Source: Sulfurimonas autotrophica (lineage in GTDB: Bacteria; Campylobacterota; Campylobacteria; Campylobacterales; Sulfurimonadaceae). Taken from it: DNA of 9,860 bases. The stretch spans positions 1 to 9,860 of the forward strand of contig DQUE01000130.1 of the NCBI GenBank assembly GCA_015662405.1, written 5' to 3'. Below are positions 1-9,588 of the stretch, piece after piece. The notes beneath the pieces are model-generated. The model searched no databases. It saw only the letters and a list, made by a program, of their open reading frames with translations, and was not told the DNA's origin. The first letter of the stretch is position 1. Each line of letters opens with the position of its first letter. The translations under genes and the position numbers were made by a program.

Positions 1-568
1 AAGAAGTCAAGAGACCGGTTTTCATGTAAAACGAGTTGCTCTGTACTCTCAAATACTTGCACAACATTATGGTTTAGATGCAAAAGAGATACAATATCTC
101 ACTATCGCTTCTCCTATGCACGATATAGGCAAAGTGGCCATACCAGATGAAATATTAAATAAAAAAGGAAAACTCACAAAGGATGAGTGGGAAATCATGC
201 AAGCACATGCACAAATTGGGTATGAACTTTTTAGAAACTCACAAAGAGAACTCTTAAAAACTGCAGCAATTATCGCTTATGAGCATCATGAAAAGTATGA
301 TGGAAGTGGCTACCCTAGAGGATTACGTGGTAAAAATATCCATATTTACGGTCGCATAACAGCTTTAGCTGATGTTTTTGATGCTCTTGGTAGTGAACGA
401 TGCTACAAGAAAGCATGGGAAGATGAGAAAATTTTTGCACTTATCAAAGAAGAGAGCGGCAAACATTTTGACCCTGAACTTGTTGATATTTTCTTCAAAC
501 ATCTTGATGAATTTTTATCTGTAAGAGATAAATACAACGAAAAAAGCTCTTTTATGAAAGAAAACTAG
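1..568 (+). CDS. HD-GYP domain protein, C-terminal part (5' end outside the window)
   Basis: HD-GYP domains usually hydrolyse cyclic di-GMP in the cytoplasm, lowering the signal that favours sessile life. The reading frame is open from base 2, well before the first ATG at 116, and the upstream residues (ETGFHVKRVALYSQ) are already HD-GYP domain, so the gene begins outside the window. Visible motifs are the metal-binding MHDIGK (from base 116), a histidine in QAHAQIG, the hallmark HHEKYDGSGYPRGL (about bases 284-325), ADVFDAL, and the closing GKHFDPELV. All the expected metal and GYP residues look intact. The protein ends about 30 residues after the domain. Any N-terminal sensor, such as a receiver, GAF or PAS domain, cannot be seen. 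The TAG stop overlaps the stop of the converging DUF455 gene. The family call is secure; activity on c-di-GMP is inferred. Confidence 0.93.
   Translation, partial: RSQETGFHVKRVALYSQILAQHYGLDAKEIQYLTIASPMHDIGKVAIPDEILNKKGKLTKDEWEIMQAHAQIGYELFRNSQRELLKTAAIIAYEHHEKYDGSGYPRGLRGKNIHIYGRITALADVFDALGSERCYKKAWEDEKIFALIKEESGKHFDPELVDIFFKHLDEFLSVRDKYNEKSSFMKEN
19..30. repeat. Degenerate copy of the ACATGT palindrome
   Basis: TTTTCATGTAAA differs from TTTACATGTAAA by one base, in the core, which breaks the palindrome. It lies in the HD-GYP gene and encodes FHVK. It may be chance. Confidence 0.3.
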
Positions 569-1380
569 CAAATAGTCTGCTTTGCCATAAAATTAAGTTC
601 TTTACATGTAAAACCTGCTTCTTTTCTTGCCGCTATATTGAGAGTTTTAGGACGTAAAAATCCTTGTGGATAGTACTTTTGTATAATCTCAAAATAGACA
701 TCTTTGCTTAATCCCTCTTTTTCACAGGCATACGCAAACCAGATATCTCCTTTTTTTACATGAGAGACCTCTTCCTCAAGGATTACATGTAGAGTATCTC
801 TTATCTTTTCAAGCATACTGTTTTTTGGCATTTTTTCTATTTTTTGTACTATCATGGGTGTTGCATCCAAGCCATTTGCTTCAAGGTAGCGAGGCACTAC
901 TGCCATGCGCTCTACTAAAGTCTGTGTTCTCTGGCTTGCTTCAAAAAGAGCGTTATGCACTGCCACACTCCCATACGAGGCACCAAGCTCATGCAAGAGT
1001 GCTTCAAGTAATAAAAAGTGGCGTATCTCATCCTCTGCCACTTCAAGCCAATCATCATAATATTGCTTTGGCATATGAGTAAATCTGTATGCCCCATCAA
1101 GTGCCAAGTCTATAGCAGAATACTCTATATGTGCTATAGCGTGGAGCAGATTTATCTGTCCCTCTTTTGTTGTCAAATTTGTTCTTTTGGGAACATCCTG
1201 TGGTGCTACTATTTTACATATAGTACTATATGAGGGTTTGGCAAACTTCTTCGCTTGAAATGTGGGTTCAAAAACAACTTTTCCAGCCTTATAAGCTGTA
1301 TAAAAATCGTTAAATTTTTCTATTTTTTCTTGAGGAGATCTGCTCTGTAAAATTAACTCTAATTCTTTATAAAAATTCAT
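565..1380 (-). CDS. DUF455 family ferritin-like protein
   Basis: A 271-residue protein that I place in the DUF455 (PF04305) ferritin-like group, whose biochemical role I do not know. The supporting pattern is a four-helix di-metal layout: HIE (H84, E86), an ExxH in EDEIRH (E118, H121), a conserved-looking segment ERMAVVPRYLEANGLDATP (157-175), and a second ExxH in EEEVSH (E204, H207). Such ligands normally hold two iron or manganese ions, so an oxidase or hydroxylase role is possible but unproven. There is no signal peptide or membrane segment, so it is probably cytoplasmic. The ATG start has no strong ribosome site. The gene diverges from the MBL-fold hydrolase across 41 bases, and its TAG stop lies within the same CTAG as the stop of the HD-GYP gene. 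The family call is fairly sure; the function is unknown. Confidence 0.85.
   Translation of the reverse strand: MNFYKELELILQSRSPQEKIEKFNDFYTAYKAGKVVFEPTFQAKKFAKPSYSTICKIVAPQDVPKRTNLTTKEGQINLLHAIAHIEYSAIDLALDGAYRFTHMPKQYYDDWLEVAEDEIRHFLLLEALLHELGASYGSVAVHNALFEASQRTQTLVERMAVVPRYLEANGLDATPMIVQKIEKMPKNSMLEKIRDTLHVILEEEVSHVKKGDIWFAYACEKEGLSKDVYFEIIQKYYPQGFLRPKTLNIAARKEAGFTCKELNFMAKQTIC
601..612. repeat. TTTACATGTAAA palindrome, perfect copy 1
   Basis: Perfect 12-base palindrome inside the DUF455 gene. On the coding strand it reads TTT ACA TGT AAA (FTCK), a different phase from the LHVK copies in truD and ribF. Confidence 0.7.
782..793. repeat. Degenerate palindrome copy with intact TACATGTA core
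   Basis: ATTACATGTAGA keeps the 8-base core at 784-791 but has two changes in the flanks. It lies inside the DUF455 gene, where it encodes LHVI. Confidence 0.4.
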
Positions 1381-1393
1381 AATGATATGATGC

Positions 1394-1399
1394 TATAAT
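1394..1399 (+). promoter_or_regulatory. Probable extended -10 element for the MBL hydrolase operon
   Basis: TATAAT is preceded by TG and one base (TGCTATAAT from 1391), which is a perfect extended -10. It lies 22 bases before the ATG at 1422, so the leader would be about 15 bases. No convincing -35 is visible, as is common for the housekeeping sigma factor of Campylobacterota. Confidence 0.5.
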
Positions 1400-1400
1400 A
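1395..1400 (-). promoter_or_regulatory. Possible -10 element for the DUF455 gene
   Basis: The opposite strand of the same bases reads TATTAT, 14 bases before the DUF455 ATG. If it is used, its -10 physically overlaps that of the divergent hydrolase operon. The leader would be only about 8 bases, so this is weak. Confidence 0.3.
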
Positions 1401-1421
1401 ACACTAAAAAAGTGATTAACA

Positions 1422-2015
1422 ATGCAAATAAAAAAACAACCGATGGGACCCTATCAGACGAATTGTTACATTGTAAATGTTGACGGTAAAGAGTTCATTA
1501 TAGATCCAGGAGTAGGTGCAACGCCATGGGTTTTACAAAATGTTACAAACCCTGTGGCAATCTTAAATACGCATGGGCATTTTGATCATGTTTGGAGTAA
1601 TGCAGAGTTGCAAGAGAAACTTGGCATAAAACTCTATACACCAAAAGGAGACATTCCTCTACTTCAAGACAATAGCTGGATGCCGGACCTACCACCATCT
1701 CTTCCTGATGTTGCAGTTGAAGGTGATGAGGAGTTTGATTTTGATGGCATGAAGGTCAAATTTAGACATTTTCCAGGACACTGCCTAGGATGTTCAACTA
1801 TTGAGATCGGTCATGCGATGTTTAGCGGTGATTTTATTTTTCAAAGGAGTATTGGACGTACTGATTTTCCTTATTCAAGTCCTGAAGATATGAAAAAATC
1901 TTTGCAAAAATTCAAACAAATTCCTTATGACAAAACTATCTACCCCGGTCATGGAGAAAACACTTCTATACGACAAGAACAACAGTATACAGATTACTGG
2001 ATAAATCAACTCTAA
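1422..2015 (+). CDS. Glyoxalase II-like metallo-beta-lactamase fold hydrolase
   Basis: A 197-residue soluble hydrolase of the metallo-beta-lactamase superfamily. All binuclear metal ligands are visible: HGHFDH (H51, H53, D55, H56), H120 in PGHCLGCS, D137 in SGDFIF, and H177 in YPGHG. The opening GPYQTNCYIV and the stretch SIGRTDFPYSSPEDM are typical of the short glyoxalase II/YcbL subgroup, which lacks the C-terminal helical domain of full glyoxalase II. C. jejuni has a protein of almost the same size and type (Cj0809c, from memory). Thioester hydrolysis, for example of a hydroxyacyl-thiol, is the family-level guess; the substrate cannot be read from the sequence. The start lacks a strong Shine-Dalgarno site. 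The next gene begins 9 bases after the stop, so the two are co-transcribed. Confidence 0.9.
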   Translation: MQIKKQPMGPYQTNCYIVNVDGKEFIIDPGVGATPWVLQNVTNPVAILNTHGHFDHVWSNAELQEKLGIKLYTPKGDIPLLQDNSWMPDLPPSLPDVAVEGDEEFDFDGMKVKFRHFPGHCLGCSTIEIGHAMFSGDFIFQRSIGRTDFPYSSPEDMKKSLQKFKQIPYDKTIYPGHGENTSIRQEQQYTDYWINQL

Positions 2016-2020
2016 AGGAG
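2014..2020 (+). promoter_or_regulatory. Strong ribosome binding site of the methyltransferase gene
   Basis: AAAGGAG begins inside the hydrolase TAA stop and sits 4 bases before the ATG at 2025. This supports that start and coupled translation of the pair. Confidence 0.7.
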
Positions 2021-2024
2021 ATTA

Positions 2025-2621
2025 ATGCAAGATCACTTCAAAGAAAAGGCACAAAACTGGGATAGCGGTAACATTCGTGTCAATGGTGCAAAAATCATTG
2101 CTAATGCAATAGAAAAAGAGATACCACTCAATAAAAACATGGAGATACTTGACTTTGGTGTTGGAACAGGACTGCTTGGATTTTGTATAGCTTCGAAAGT
2201 AAAGCAGGTTTACGGTGTAGACACTTCGGCAAAAATGCTTGAAAAACTTCAAGAAAAAAACAGTTCTGACTTACACATTACAGCCTACCATCAAGATATT
2301 ATGAAAGAACCTCTCAAACAGCAGTTTGATGGAATTATCAGCTCCATGACACTCCACCATATAGAAGATTTAGACGATTTTTTTGCAACAATATATAAAA
2401 ACATCAAAAAAGATGGATTTATTGCCATCGCTGATTTAGAGAGTGAAGATGGCACCTTTCACTCAGACAATAAAGGTGTACACCATTTTGGATTTGATAA
2501 AACAAGTTTATACGAACAAGCAAAAAAACATGGATTTAAAGATATAAAAATAGAAAATATCAATACAATCCAAAAGCCACACAGAGATTTTGGAGTTTTT
2601 TTACTCACTGCCAAAAAGTAG
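2025..2621 (+). CDS. Class I SAM-dependent methyltransferase
   Basis: A 198-residue Rossmann-fold methyltransferase. Motif I is ILDFGVGTGLLG (41-52), the acidic residue that binds the SAM ribose is D66 in YGVDTSAKML, and the later motif ISSMTLHHIEDL (105-116) is followed by IKKDGFIAIADLE, as in UbiE/BioC-like small-molecule methyltransferases. The N-terminal HFKEKAQNWDSGNIRVN resembles the KA..WD opening seen in many such enzymes. No substrate-specific domain is recognisable. It is second in an operon with the MBL-fold hydrolase, which does not identify a shared pathway. It is not CmoA, which is longer and has other SAM-site motifs. The gene ends 10 bases from the converging thioesterase-like gene. 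The fold is secure; the substrate is unknown. Confidence 0.88.
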   Translation: MQDHFKEKAQNWDSGNIRVNGAKIIANAIEKEIPLNKNMEILDFGVGTGLLGFCIASKVKQVYGVDTSAKMLEKLQEKNSSDLHITAYHQDIMKEPLKQQFDGIISSMTLHHIEDLDDFFATIYKNIKKDGFIAIADLESEDGTFHSDNKGVHHFGFDKTSLYEQAKKHGFKDIKIENINTIQKPHRDFGVFLLTAKK

Positions 2622-2631
2622 CAAGTTGTCT

Positions 2632-3126
2632 CTATCTTGCCTGTCTTCCGCTCTTTTGCTCCTCTTCATCAAGTAACTTTAATTTAAGCACATGCTTTTC
2701 TGTTATAACAGTTTTAAACTCTCCCTCAAAAACTTTTATATCTAGTACAAATGCCTTTACATGGACATTCCTTTTGCGTCCCTCTTTATGGCGTACTTGA
2801 GCAACAACATGCACAACGTCATGTAGTTTTACCGGAGAGAGAAATTGACAATCACTTGCTATAAGCACAACATTTCTTTCATTGACAGCAAGCATAGCCG
2901 CATAATCAGCAGCACCAAAAACAAATCCACCATGAATCAATCCCACCCCATCAGCAAGCATCTCTGGAATTGTAAGAAGGTCAACCTCCACATACCCCTC
3001 TTGCATCTTTACAATTTCACCGCAAAGATTTTGATTAATTTTTTCGTGCGTTTGAATCAGCACCTCATCTTTTTCATTTCTATACTCTTCAAGTTCTAAT
3101 TCATCTTCAAGTTGTTCATTTTGCAT
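2632..3126 (-). CDS. Hotdog-fold thioesterase-like protein (Cj0977-like)
   Basis: A 164-residue hotdog-fold protein of the PaaI/acyl-CoA thioesterase type. The signature is LIHGGFVFGAADYAAM (64-79), corresponding to the family's HGG...D helix, with H65, G66, G67 and D74. The segment QFLSPVKLHDVVHVVAQV (94-111) is the usual second strand pair. The N-terminal 20 residues are unusually acidic, and the last dozen are charged and probably disordered. From memory, C. jejuni carries a similar hotdog protein, Cj0977, directly beside its cmoB. That protein is linked to flagella and invasion and is thought to bind rather than cleave acyl-CoA. The ATG shares one base with the cmoB stop (TAATG), preceded by AAGGAT, so translation is coupled. 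Whether it cleaves thioesters is not known. Confidence 0.82.
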   Translation of the reverse strand: MQNEQLEDELELEEYRNEKDEVLIQTHEKINQNLCGEIVKMQEGYVEVDLLTIPEMLADGVGLIHGGFVFGAADYAAMLAVNERNVVLIASDCQFLSPVKLHDVVHVVAQVRHKEGRKRNVHVKAFVLDIKVFEGEFKTVITEKHVLKLKLLDEEEQKSGRQAR

Positions 3127-4019
3127 TATCTTTTATCCTTTTTCAATCTCACATATACTCTTTTTGGTGCTGGATAACCCTCTATAGTTTTACTACTATC
3201 ATTAGGATCAAGAAAATTCTCTAATGACTCGCCCGCTATCCATTTTGTTTTGCGTTGTTCATTTGTATCAGTAACAGATTGCTCTAACACTTCAAAATCA
3301 TCAAATCCAGCTCGTAAACACCAGTTTTTTAGTGCCTTTACTGTTGGCACAAAATATATATTTGGAATTTTAGAGTAGGTAGTCTCAGGGCAAAGTGCCA
3401 TCTCCTCATCACCCTCTATATAAAATGTATCTAAAATCACCTCGCCCTTTTTATCTAAACCTCTATAGAGAGCTTTCAGCATAGCAACAGGATCACTTCT
3501 ATGATACAAAACACCTAAGCAAAAGATGATATCAAACTTCTCATCATATATCGGCAGATGTTCAACACCTAAAAGTTCATAGACAATATCACTCTTTACA
3601 AAATGGTTAATAAAATCAAACTGCGTCTTATAAAGAGGTGATGGGTCAAACCCAACTAATAATTTTGGCTCATCCTCTTGCATGCGAAACATATAGTAAC
3701 CGTTATTACATCCTATATCGGCAACTCTTTTGTCTTTTAAATCAAAATGGGGTCGAAGTAGATTATATTTTATATAGCTCTTCCACTCACTCTCTATGAA
3801 AGTATTTCCAATTTGAAAAGGGCCTTTACGCCATGGCATAAGCATTTTTGCTGTCTCATAAATATACTCTTCATCAAGATCCCCTGATATTTTTATAGTA
3901 TCACCAAGTGCAACGCTATAGTACCCCTGTGCTAACTTTTCAATAGCACTTCGAAGCGGTGCAATATTTTTCCATCCCATCCATGTTTGTCGTTGTTTTC
4001 TTAACTCTTCTAGATTCAT
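3126..4019 (-). CDS. cmoB: tRNA U34 carboxymethyltransferase CmoB
   Basis: CmoB transfers a carboxymethyl group from carboxy-SAM to 5-hydroxyuridine at wobble position 34, giving cmo5U, which widens codon reading. This 297-residue protein is somewhat shorter than E. coli CmoB at the N terminus. Family landmarks are all present: MPWRKGPF (61-68), [10 protein letters not shown] (76-85), the SAM loop [14 protein letters not shown] (100-113), [12 protein letters not shown] (123-134), [11 protein letters not shown] (167-177), [12 protein letters not shown] (215-226), and a C terminus FLDPND...GYPAPKR that is nearly identical in the E. coli enzyme. The carboxy-SAM synthase CmoA, which it needs, is not in the window. 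It is first in a pair with the hotdog gene (1-base overlap) and diverges from fieF over 60 bases. The start has only a weak A-rich ribosome site. Confidence 0.95.
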   Translation of the reverse strand: MNLEELRKQRQTWMGWKNIAPLRSAIEKLAQGYYSVALGDTIKISGDLDEEYIYETAKMLMPWRKGPFQIGNTFIESEWKSYIKYNLLRPHFDLKDKRVADIGCNNGYYMFRMQEDEPKLLVGFDPSPLYKTQFDFINHFVKSDIVYELLGVEHLPIYDEKFDIIFCLGVLYHRSDPVAMLKALYRGLDKKGEVILDTFYIEGDEEMALCPETTYSKIPNIYFVPTVKALKNWCLRAGFDDFEVLEQSVTDTNEQRKTKWIAGESLENFLDPNDSSKTIEGYPAPKRVYVRLKKDKR

Positions 4020-4046
4020 TTTATGCTTTTTGTAGAGAAATTTAAC

Positions 4047-4052
4047 TATAAT
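4047..4052 (+). promoter_or_regulatory. Probable -10 element of the cation efflux gene
   Basis: TATAAT lies 33 bases before the ATG at 4080, in the only spacer between cmoB and this gene. No clear -35 is seen. The leader of about 20-25 bases carries the ribosome site GAAAGG (4068-4073), 6 bases before the ATG. Confidence 0.45.
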
Positions 4053-4056
4053 TGTA
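4051..4056 (-). promoter_or_regulatory. Possible -10 element of the cmoB pair
   Basis: The minus strand reads TACAAT here and TATAGT just downstream (4050 down to 4045). Either could serve cmoB, whose ATG is at 4019. Both overlap the fieF -10. Confidence 0.3.
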
Positions 4057-4079
4057 TCTAAATTATTGAAAGGTTTTTC

Positions 4080-4973
4080 ATGATATTAGAGAAAAAAGCA
4101 ACTCTTATTTCAAGCACTATTGCGGCTCTTCTTGTTTTACTCAAACTCACAGTGGGTATTCTCAGTGGTTCTATCGCAATTTTGGCATCTGCAATAGACT
4201 CCTTACTTGATTTGACTGTTTCGATATTTAACTATTTTGCACTACACAATGCAGAAAAAGATCCTGATGAACAATTTCACTTTGGACGCAGTAAACTTGA
4301 GCCACTTGCAGCTGTTATAGAGGGGACTATTATCTCTTTATCTGCTCTGTTTATTTTGTATGAATCCATTGCAAAAATAGTCCATCCAAAAGCGATGCAA
4401 CATATGGATGTCAGCATCAGTGTAATGATTATTTCTTTTGTTATAACTGGTTTTTTAGTCATTTTTCTCACTCAAGTAGCTAAAAAAACAAACAACATGG
4501 TTATACGTGCAGATGCACTACATTATAAAACAGACCTCTTCTCAAATGGTGCAGTTTTATTTGCACTCGTTGCTATTCATTATACAGGAGAACAACTTAT
4601 TGACCCTCTTTTAGGTGTTGGGATTGCTATTTATATGATGTACTCTGCTTTTGCGATAATAAAAGAGGGACTATTAATGCTACTTGATGCCTCTTTACCA
4701 AAAGAAGAGATTGAAAAAATTGAAGAGATACTTAAAAATGAGCCAGATATATCAAACTACCATTTTTTAAGAACAAGACAATCTGGTTCTCATATCTTTA
4801 TATCATTCCATGCAGTCTTTAACATCAGTATCTCTTTATATGATGCTCACATCATTGCAGAGAGAGTAGAGAGAAAAATCAAAGCACTCTTTCCTGAGAA
4901 AAAAGTGCATATCTTAATCCATATGGATCCTTATGATGACTCTTCTATAAATAAAGAAGAGGATGAGTGGTAG
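4080..4973 (+). CDS. fieF: Cation diffusion facilitator, FieF/YiiP type
   Basis: An inner-membrane proton antiporter that exports divalent metal (Zn, Fe, Cd or Mn in this group). The 297 residues match FieF in length. Several hydrophobic segments are visible, roughly at 8-30, 32-54, 78-100, 112-132, 154-172 and 174-200, followed by a soluble C-terminal domain. The transport site is complete: D40 and D44 in ASAIDSLLD, with H148 and D152 in ADALHYKTD, the DD-HD tetrad of the zinc/iron group. [11 protein letters not shown] (67-77) is the usual loop after TM2. The cytoplasmic domain keeps likely regulatory ligands H238, H244, H256, H281 and D283. The charged tail is EEDEW. It is a single-gene unit, convergent with truD after 3 bases. 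The subfamily is fairly sure; the metal is inferred and the name approximate. Confidence 0.9.
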   Translation: MILEKKATLISSTIAALLVLLKLTVGILSGSIAILASAIDSLLDLTVSIFNYFALHNAEKDPDEQFHFGRSKLEPLAAVIEGTIISLSALFILYESIAKIVHPKAMQHMDVSISVMIISFVITGFLVIFLTQVAKKTNNMVIRADALHYKTDLFSNGAVLFALVAIHYTGEQLIDPLLGVGIAIYMMYSAFAIIKEGLLMLLDASLPKEEIEKIEEILKNEPDISNYHFLRTRQSGSHIFISFHAVFNISISLYDAHIIAERVERKIKALFPEKKVHILIHMDPYDDSSINKEEDEW

Positions 4974-4995
4974 ACCCTATTTTTTAGATCTACCA
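4968..4995 (+). terminator. Possible intrinsic terminator between fieF and truD
   Basis: A 7-bp stem, TGGTAGA (4968-4974) and TCTACCA (4989-4995), encloses a 14-base loop. It is followed by AC, TTTTT, G and TTTT on the + strand. Both stop codons lie inside the structure. The stem is short and only 3 of 7 pairs are G-C, so this is tentative. Confidence 0.35.
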
Positions 4996-6008
4996 ACTTT
5001 TTGTTTTACTGCTTTTGCTGTAAAATTTTTGTTTGCTATATTTTCTAAAAATACTGTTGCATAGGAACCTTTTGGTAAAGTAAAAGCGATATTTACAATA
5101 TCAAAGTTACTCTTGTAACGAAACTCTATATCTCGCGGATAGACCAAAGCGGCTCGACGTGCTCCTTTGTCATACAAAAATTCATCATCATACCTCTTTT
5201 CTATCTCTCTAGCCTTTGCTCTTGCACGATAGACATCGCGTCCAGGTAAAAGCCCTGTAGGCACCACTTTTTTTGCTTTAAAATCTTTTTGCGGTATATT
5301 TTTTGGTGTAAAAAGCCTCTCTTCTTGTGAGAGATAGACATCTCCCTCCAAAAGCATAAACTCCCCACCATTTTTTTCTCTACTAAGAAGCACTCTCTCT
5401 TTGAGCCAATCATTAAAATAGAGACTCTGATAGATCGAGATGAGAAATTTTTTCAACTTTGTATCACTTACATGGAGATCACCTGCTACCATTGCACGAG
5501 CTTGCTCTATTGCATCTTCATTGCGTCCAAATCTTTGGTATCCAAAATAGTTCGCCAGACCATTTTTCTCACTCTTACGTGCAACTTTTTCAATCTGTCC
5601 TGCCTCAATTTGCGAAACACCAAATAGATTGATACGAAAACGATTCCCTGCCAAATCACCCATTCGTATTGCTTGGGTGTTTCTAGTTATACTGAGTATT
5701 GTAATCTGTGGGTGCTTGAACTTTTTCAACTCTTTTTCATACTTTGCTTCTATGGAAATATACTGCGTTGTTGTTGCATGCTTATCTTTTAGTCCAGCGT
5801 AGCCAATTTTTTCAGCAGGCAGATGTAAAAATTCAGCAAATACCGCTATCATATCCCAAGTTGTTAGCTCTATCTTCTTTACATGTAAAATGGCAAAATT
5901 GCCTTTTCCTGTAAAACGCAAAGGAATTTCATCGACTATAAAGTCATCTTTGTTTTGTTCAAATTGAAAATGTATGGTATTTTTATTTTGTAAATATTCT
6001 CTATGCAA
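4977..6008 (-). CDS. truD: tRNA pseudouridine(13) synthase TruD
   Basis: TruD isomerises uridine 13 of certain tRNAs to pseudouridine. The protein is 343 residues, close to the E. coli length. The catalytic loop GYAGLKDKHATTTQ (69-82) holds the nucleophile D75. NYFGYQRFGR (153-162) and the opening DDFIVDEIPL are family hallmarks, and LLPGRDVY (253-260) and LPKGSYAT (311-318) mark the TRUD insertion and the C-terminal core. The start is TTG, not ATG. It lies 12 bases after the ribF stop in the same frame and has a well-placed TAAGGAAG. The next in-frame Met (53) would remove the substrate-binding N terminus, so TTG is preferred. It is the last gene of the ligA-tlyA-ribF-truD operon. Confidence 0.93.
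   Translation of the reverse strand: MHREYLQNKNTIHFQFEQNKDDFIVDEIPLRFTGKGNFAILHVKKIELTTWDMIAVFAEFLHLPAEKIGYAGLKDKHATTTQYISIEAKYEKELKKFKHPQITILSITRNTQAIRMGDLAGNRFRINLFGVSQIEAGQIEKVARKSEKNGLANYFGYQRFGRNEDAIEQARAMVAGDLHVSDTKLKKFLISIYQSLYFNDWLKERVLLSREKNGGEFMLLEGDVYLSQEERLFTPKNIPQKDFKAKKVVPTGLLPGRDVYRARAKAREIEKRYDDEFLYDKGARRAALVYPRDIEFRYKSNFDIVNIAFTLPKGSYATVFLENIANKNFTAKAVKQKVGRSKK
5878..5889. repeat. TTTACATGTAAA palindrome, perfect copy 2
   Basis: Perfect copy inside truD near its 5' end. In the coding frame it spans TTA CAT GTA AA (LHVK, residues 41-44). Confidence 0.7.
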
Positions 6009-6015
6009 CCTGTTT

Positions 6016-6023
6016 CTTCCTTA
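6016..6023 (-). promoter_or_regulatory. Ribosome binding site that fixes the TTG start of truD
   Basis: On the minus strand the ribF TAA stop begins TAAGGAAG, which ends 7 bases before the TTG at 6008. This near-consensus site and its ideal spacing are the main reason to accept TTG. Confidence 0.7.
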
Positions 6024-6838
6024 GAGTTGTAAAAACTTCAGTTCTTTACTAGCTATTGCTATATCTTTTTTAATTGCCTCTTTTAATTGCAAAAGAGTGT
6101 CAAACTTCTCATTATTTCGTATAAAATCAACAAAACTTATTTCAGCCTTCTCTTTACATGTAACTGCTCCATCAAGAATATGTGTCTCAACTGCAAAACT
6201 GCCATCTGTTGTGATTCGATGCCCTATAAAACTCACAGAGGGGTGAAAATGTTCTTCATTATCAACTCTTGTCACAGTGACATAAACACCCTCTTTTGGC
6301 AGTAAAAAATCTTTTACATGTAAATTAATCGTAGCAAAAAGCTCTTTTGAGCCAAGCCCCTGCCCATCAACTCTCTCTCCTACTATTGTATAATTATACC
6401 CAAGAAACTCATTGGCACCTTTTATATCACCAATTTTTAACTTTGCTCGAATTTTATGTGAATGTATTGCATCATTATTGTGTTTTACCTCTTCTACCAC
6501 GACAACATCTCCATTAAATAGTTTTTTTAAATCATCATAAGAGTAGCGTCTTCCTTTTCCAAAATGAAAATCATATCCAACAACTATTTTTTTTAGCATT
6601 GGAAATTTTCTTTTTAACAAAGCTATAAACTCTTCTCCATCAAGATGACGAATATCATCAAGTTGGAAGTAGACTATAGGATAATTACTATGGCGCTCTC
6701 TAAAACCGTCAGGTGTAAGGTTTGCATGCCCTGTTTCAATAACTACAATCGTGCCATTTTCACCAAGCTCTTGAAAAAGTGCCTGATGAGCAATATGCAT
6801 ACCATCAAATCCACCTATAGCAATTGCAGTTGTTTTGT

Positions 6839-6842
<4 letters not shown>
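6021..6842 (-). CDS. ribF: Bifunctional riboflavin kinase / FAD synthetase RibF
   Basis: RibF phosphorylates riboflavin to FMN and adenylates FMN to FAD. The 273 residues hold an N-terminal nucleotidyltransferase domain with GGFDGMHIAHQ (10-20, the HxGH-type ATP site, with A for the usual G), VGYDFHFGKGRRY (88-100), and SHKIR (128-132) in place of the usual SSTxIR. The C-terminal kinase domain (about 150-273) has GLGSKELFATINL (162-174), where ATIN stands for the usual PTAN but keeps the T and N, and ETHILD (219-224) with the likely catalytic glutamate. The start is GTG, overlapping the tlyA stop (GTGA), with AAAAAGGA 6 bases upstream. Position and synteny (ligA-tlyA-ribF, as I recall from C. 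jejuni) support the call. The motif changes are probably lineage drift rather than loss of activity. Confidence 0.87.
6153..6164. repeat. Palindrome copy with one end mismatch
   Basis: TTTACATGTAAC; the inner TTACATGTAA is intact. Inside ribF, read as ACA TGT AA(R) (TCK, residues 228-230), the same phase as the copy at 601 and different from the other ribF copy. Confidence 0.6.
6313..6324. repeat. TTTACATGTAAA palindrome, perfect copy 3
   Basis: Perfect copy inside the riboflavin kinase domain of ribF, read as LHVK (174-177), 160 bases from the 6153 copy. Confidence 0.7.
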
Positions 6843-9513
<2,671 letters not shown>

Positions 9514-9545
9514 TTATCTTAAACTTGCTAAAATTAGGAAAAATA

Positions 9546-9551
9546 TATAAT
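9546..9551 (+). promoter_or_regulatory. Probable -10 element of hemF
   Basis: TATAAT in an AT-rich run (AATATATAAT), 38 bases before the ATG at 9589. It lies in the 84-base spacer between the divergent ligA and hemF; nothing else recognisable is in that spacer apart from a possible ligA -10 and the hemF ribosome site. Confidence 0.4.
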
Positions 9552-9573
9552 TTCAAATTCAGATTTTACTACA

Positions 9574-9581
9574 TAAGGAAG
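9574..9581 (+). promoter_or_regulatory. Ribosome binding site of hemF
   Basis: TAAGGAAG ends 7 bases before the ATG at 9589. A second in-frame ATG at 9595 would be 13 bases away, so the first is preferred. The same octamer serves truD. Confidence 0.7.
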
Positions 9582-9588
9582 TTATTTC

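Noticed and set aside
116..568. ATG at 116 as the true start of a short 150-residue HD-GYP protein
   Set aside because: The frame stays open to the window edge, and the residues before 116 are part of the HD-GYP domain.
825..1082. Open frame opposite DUF455 starting with a hydrophobic stretch
   Set aside because: It lies wholly inside the better-supported DUF455 gene and has no ribosome site or family resemblance.
2025..2621. Methyltransferase as CmoA, the partner of CmoB
   Set aside because: Too short, with a different SAM-site sequence, and in a separate operon on the other strand.
2621..2640. GCAAG...CTTGC inverted repeat as a bidirectional terminator
   Set aside because: The stem is only 5 bp with a 10-base loop and no T-run follows on either strand.
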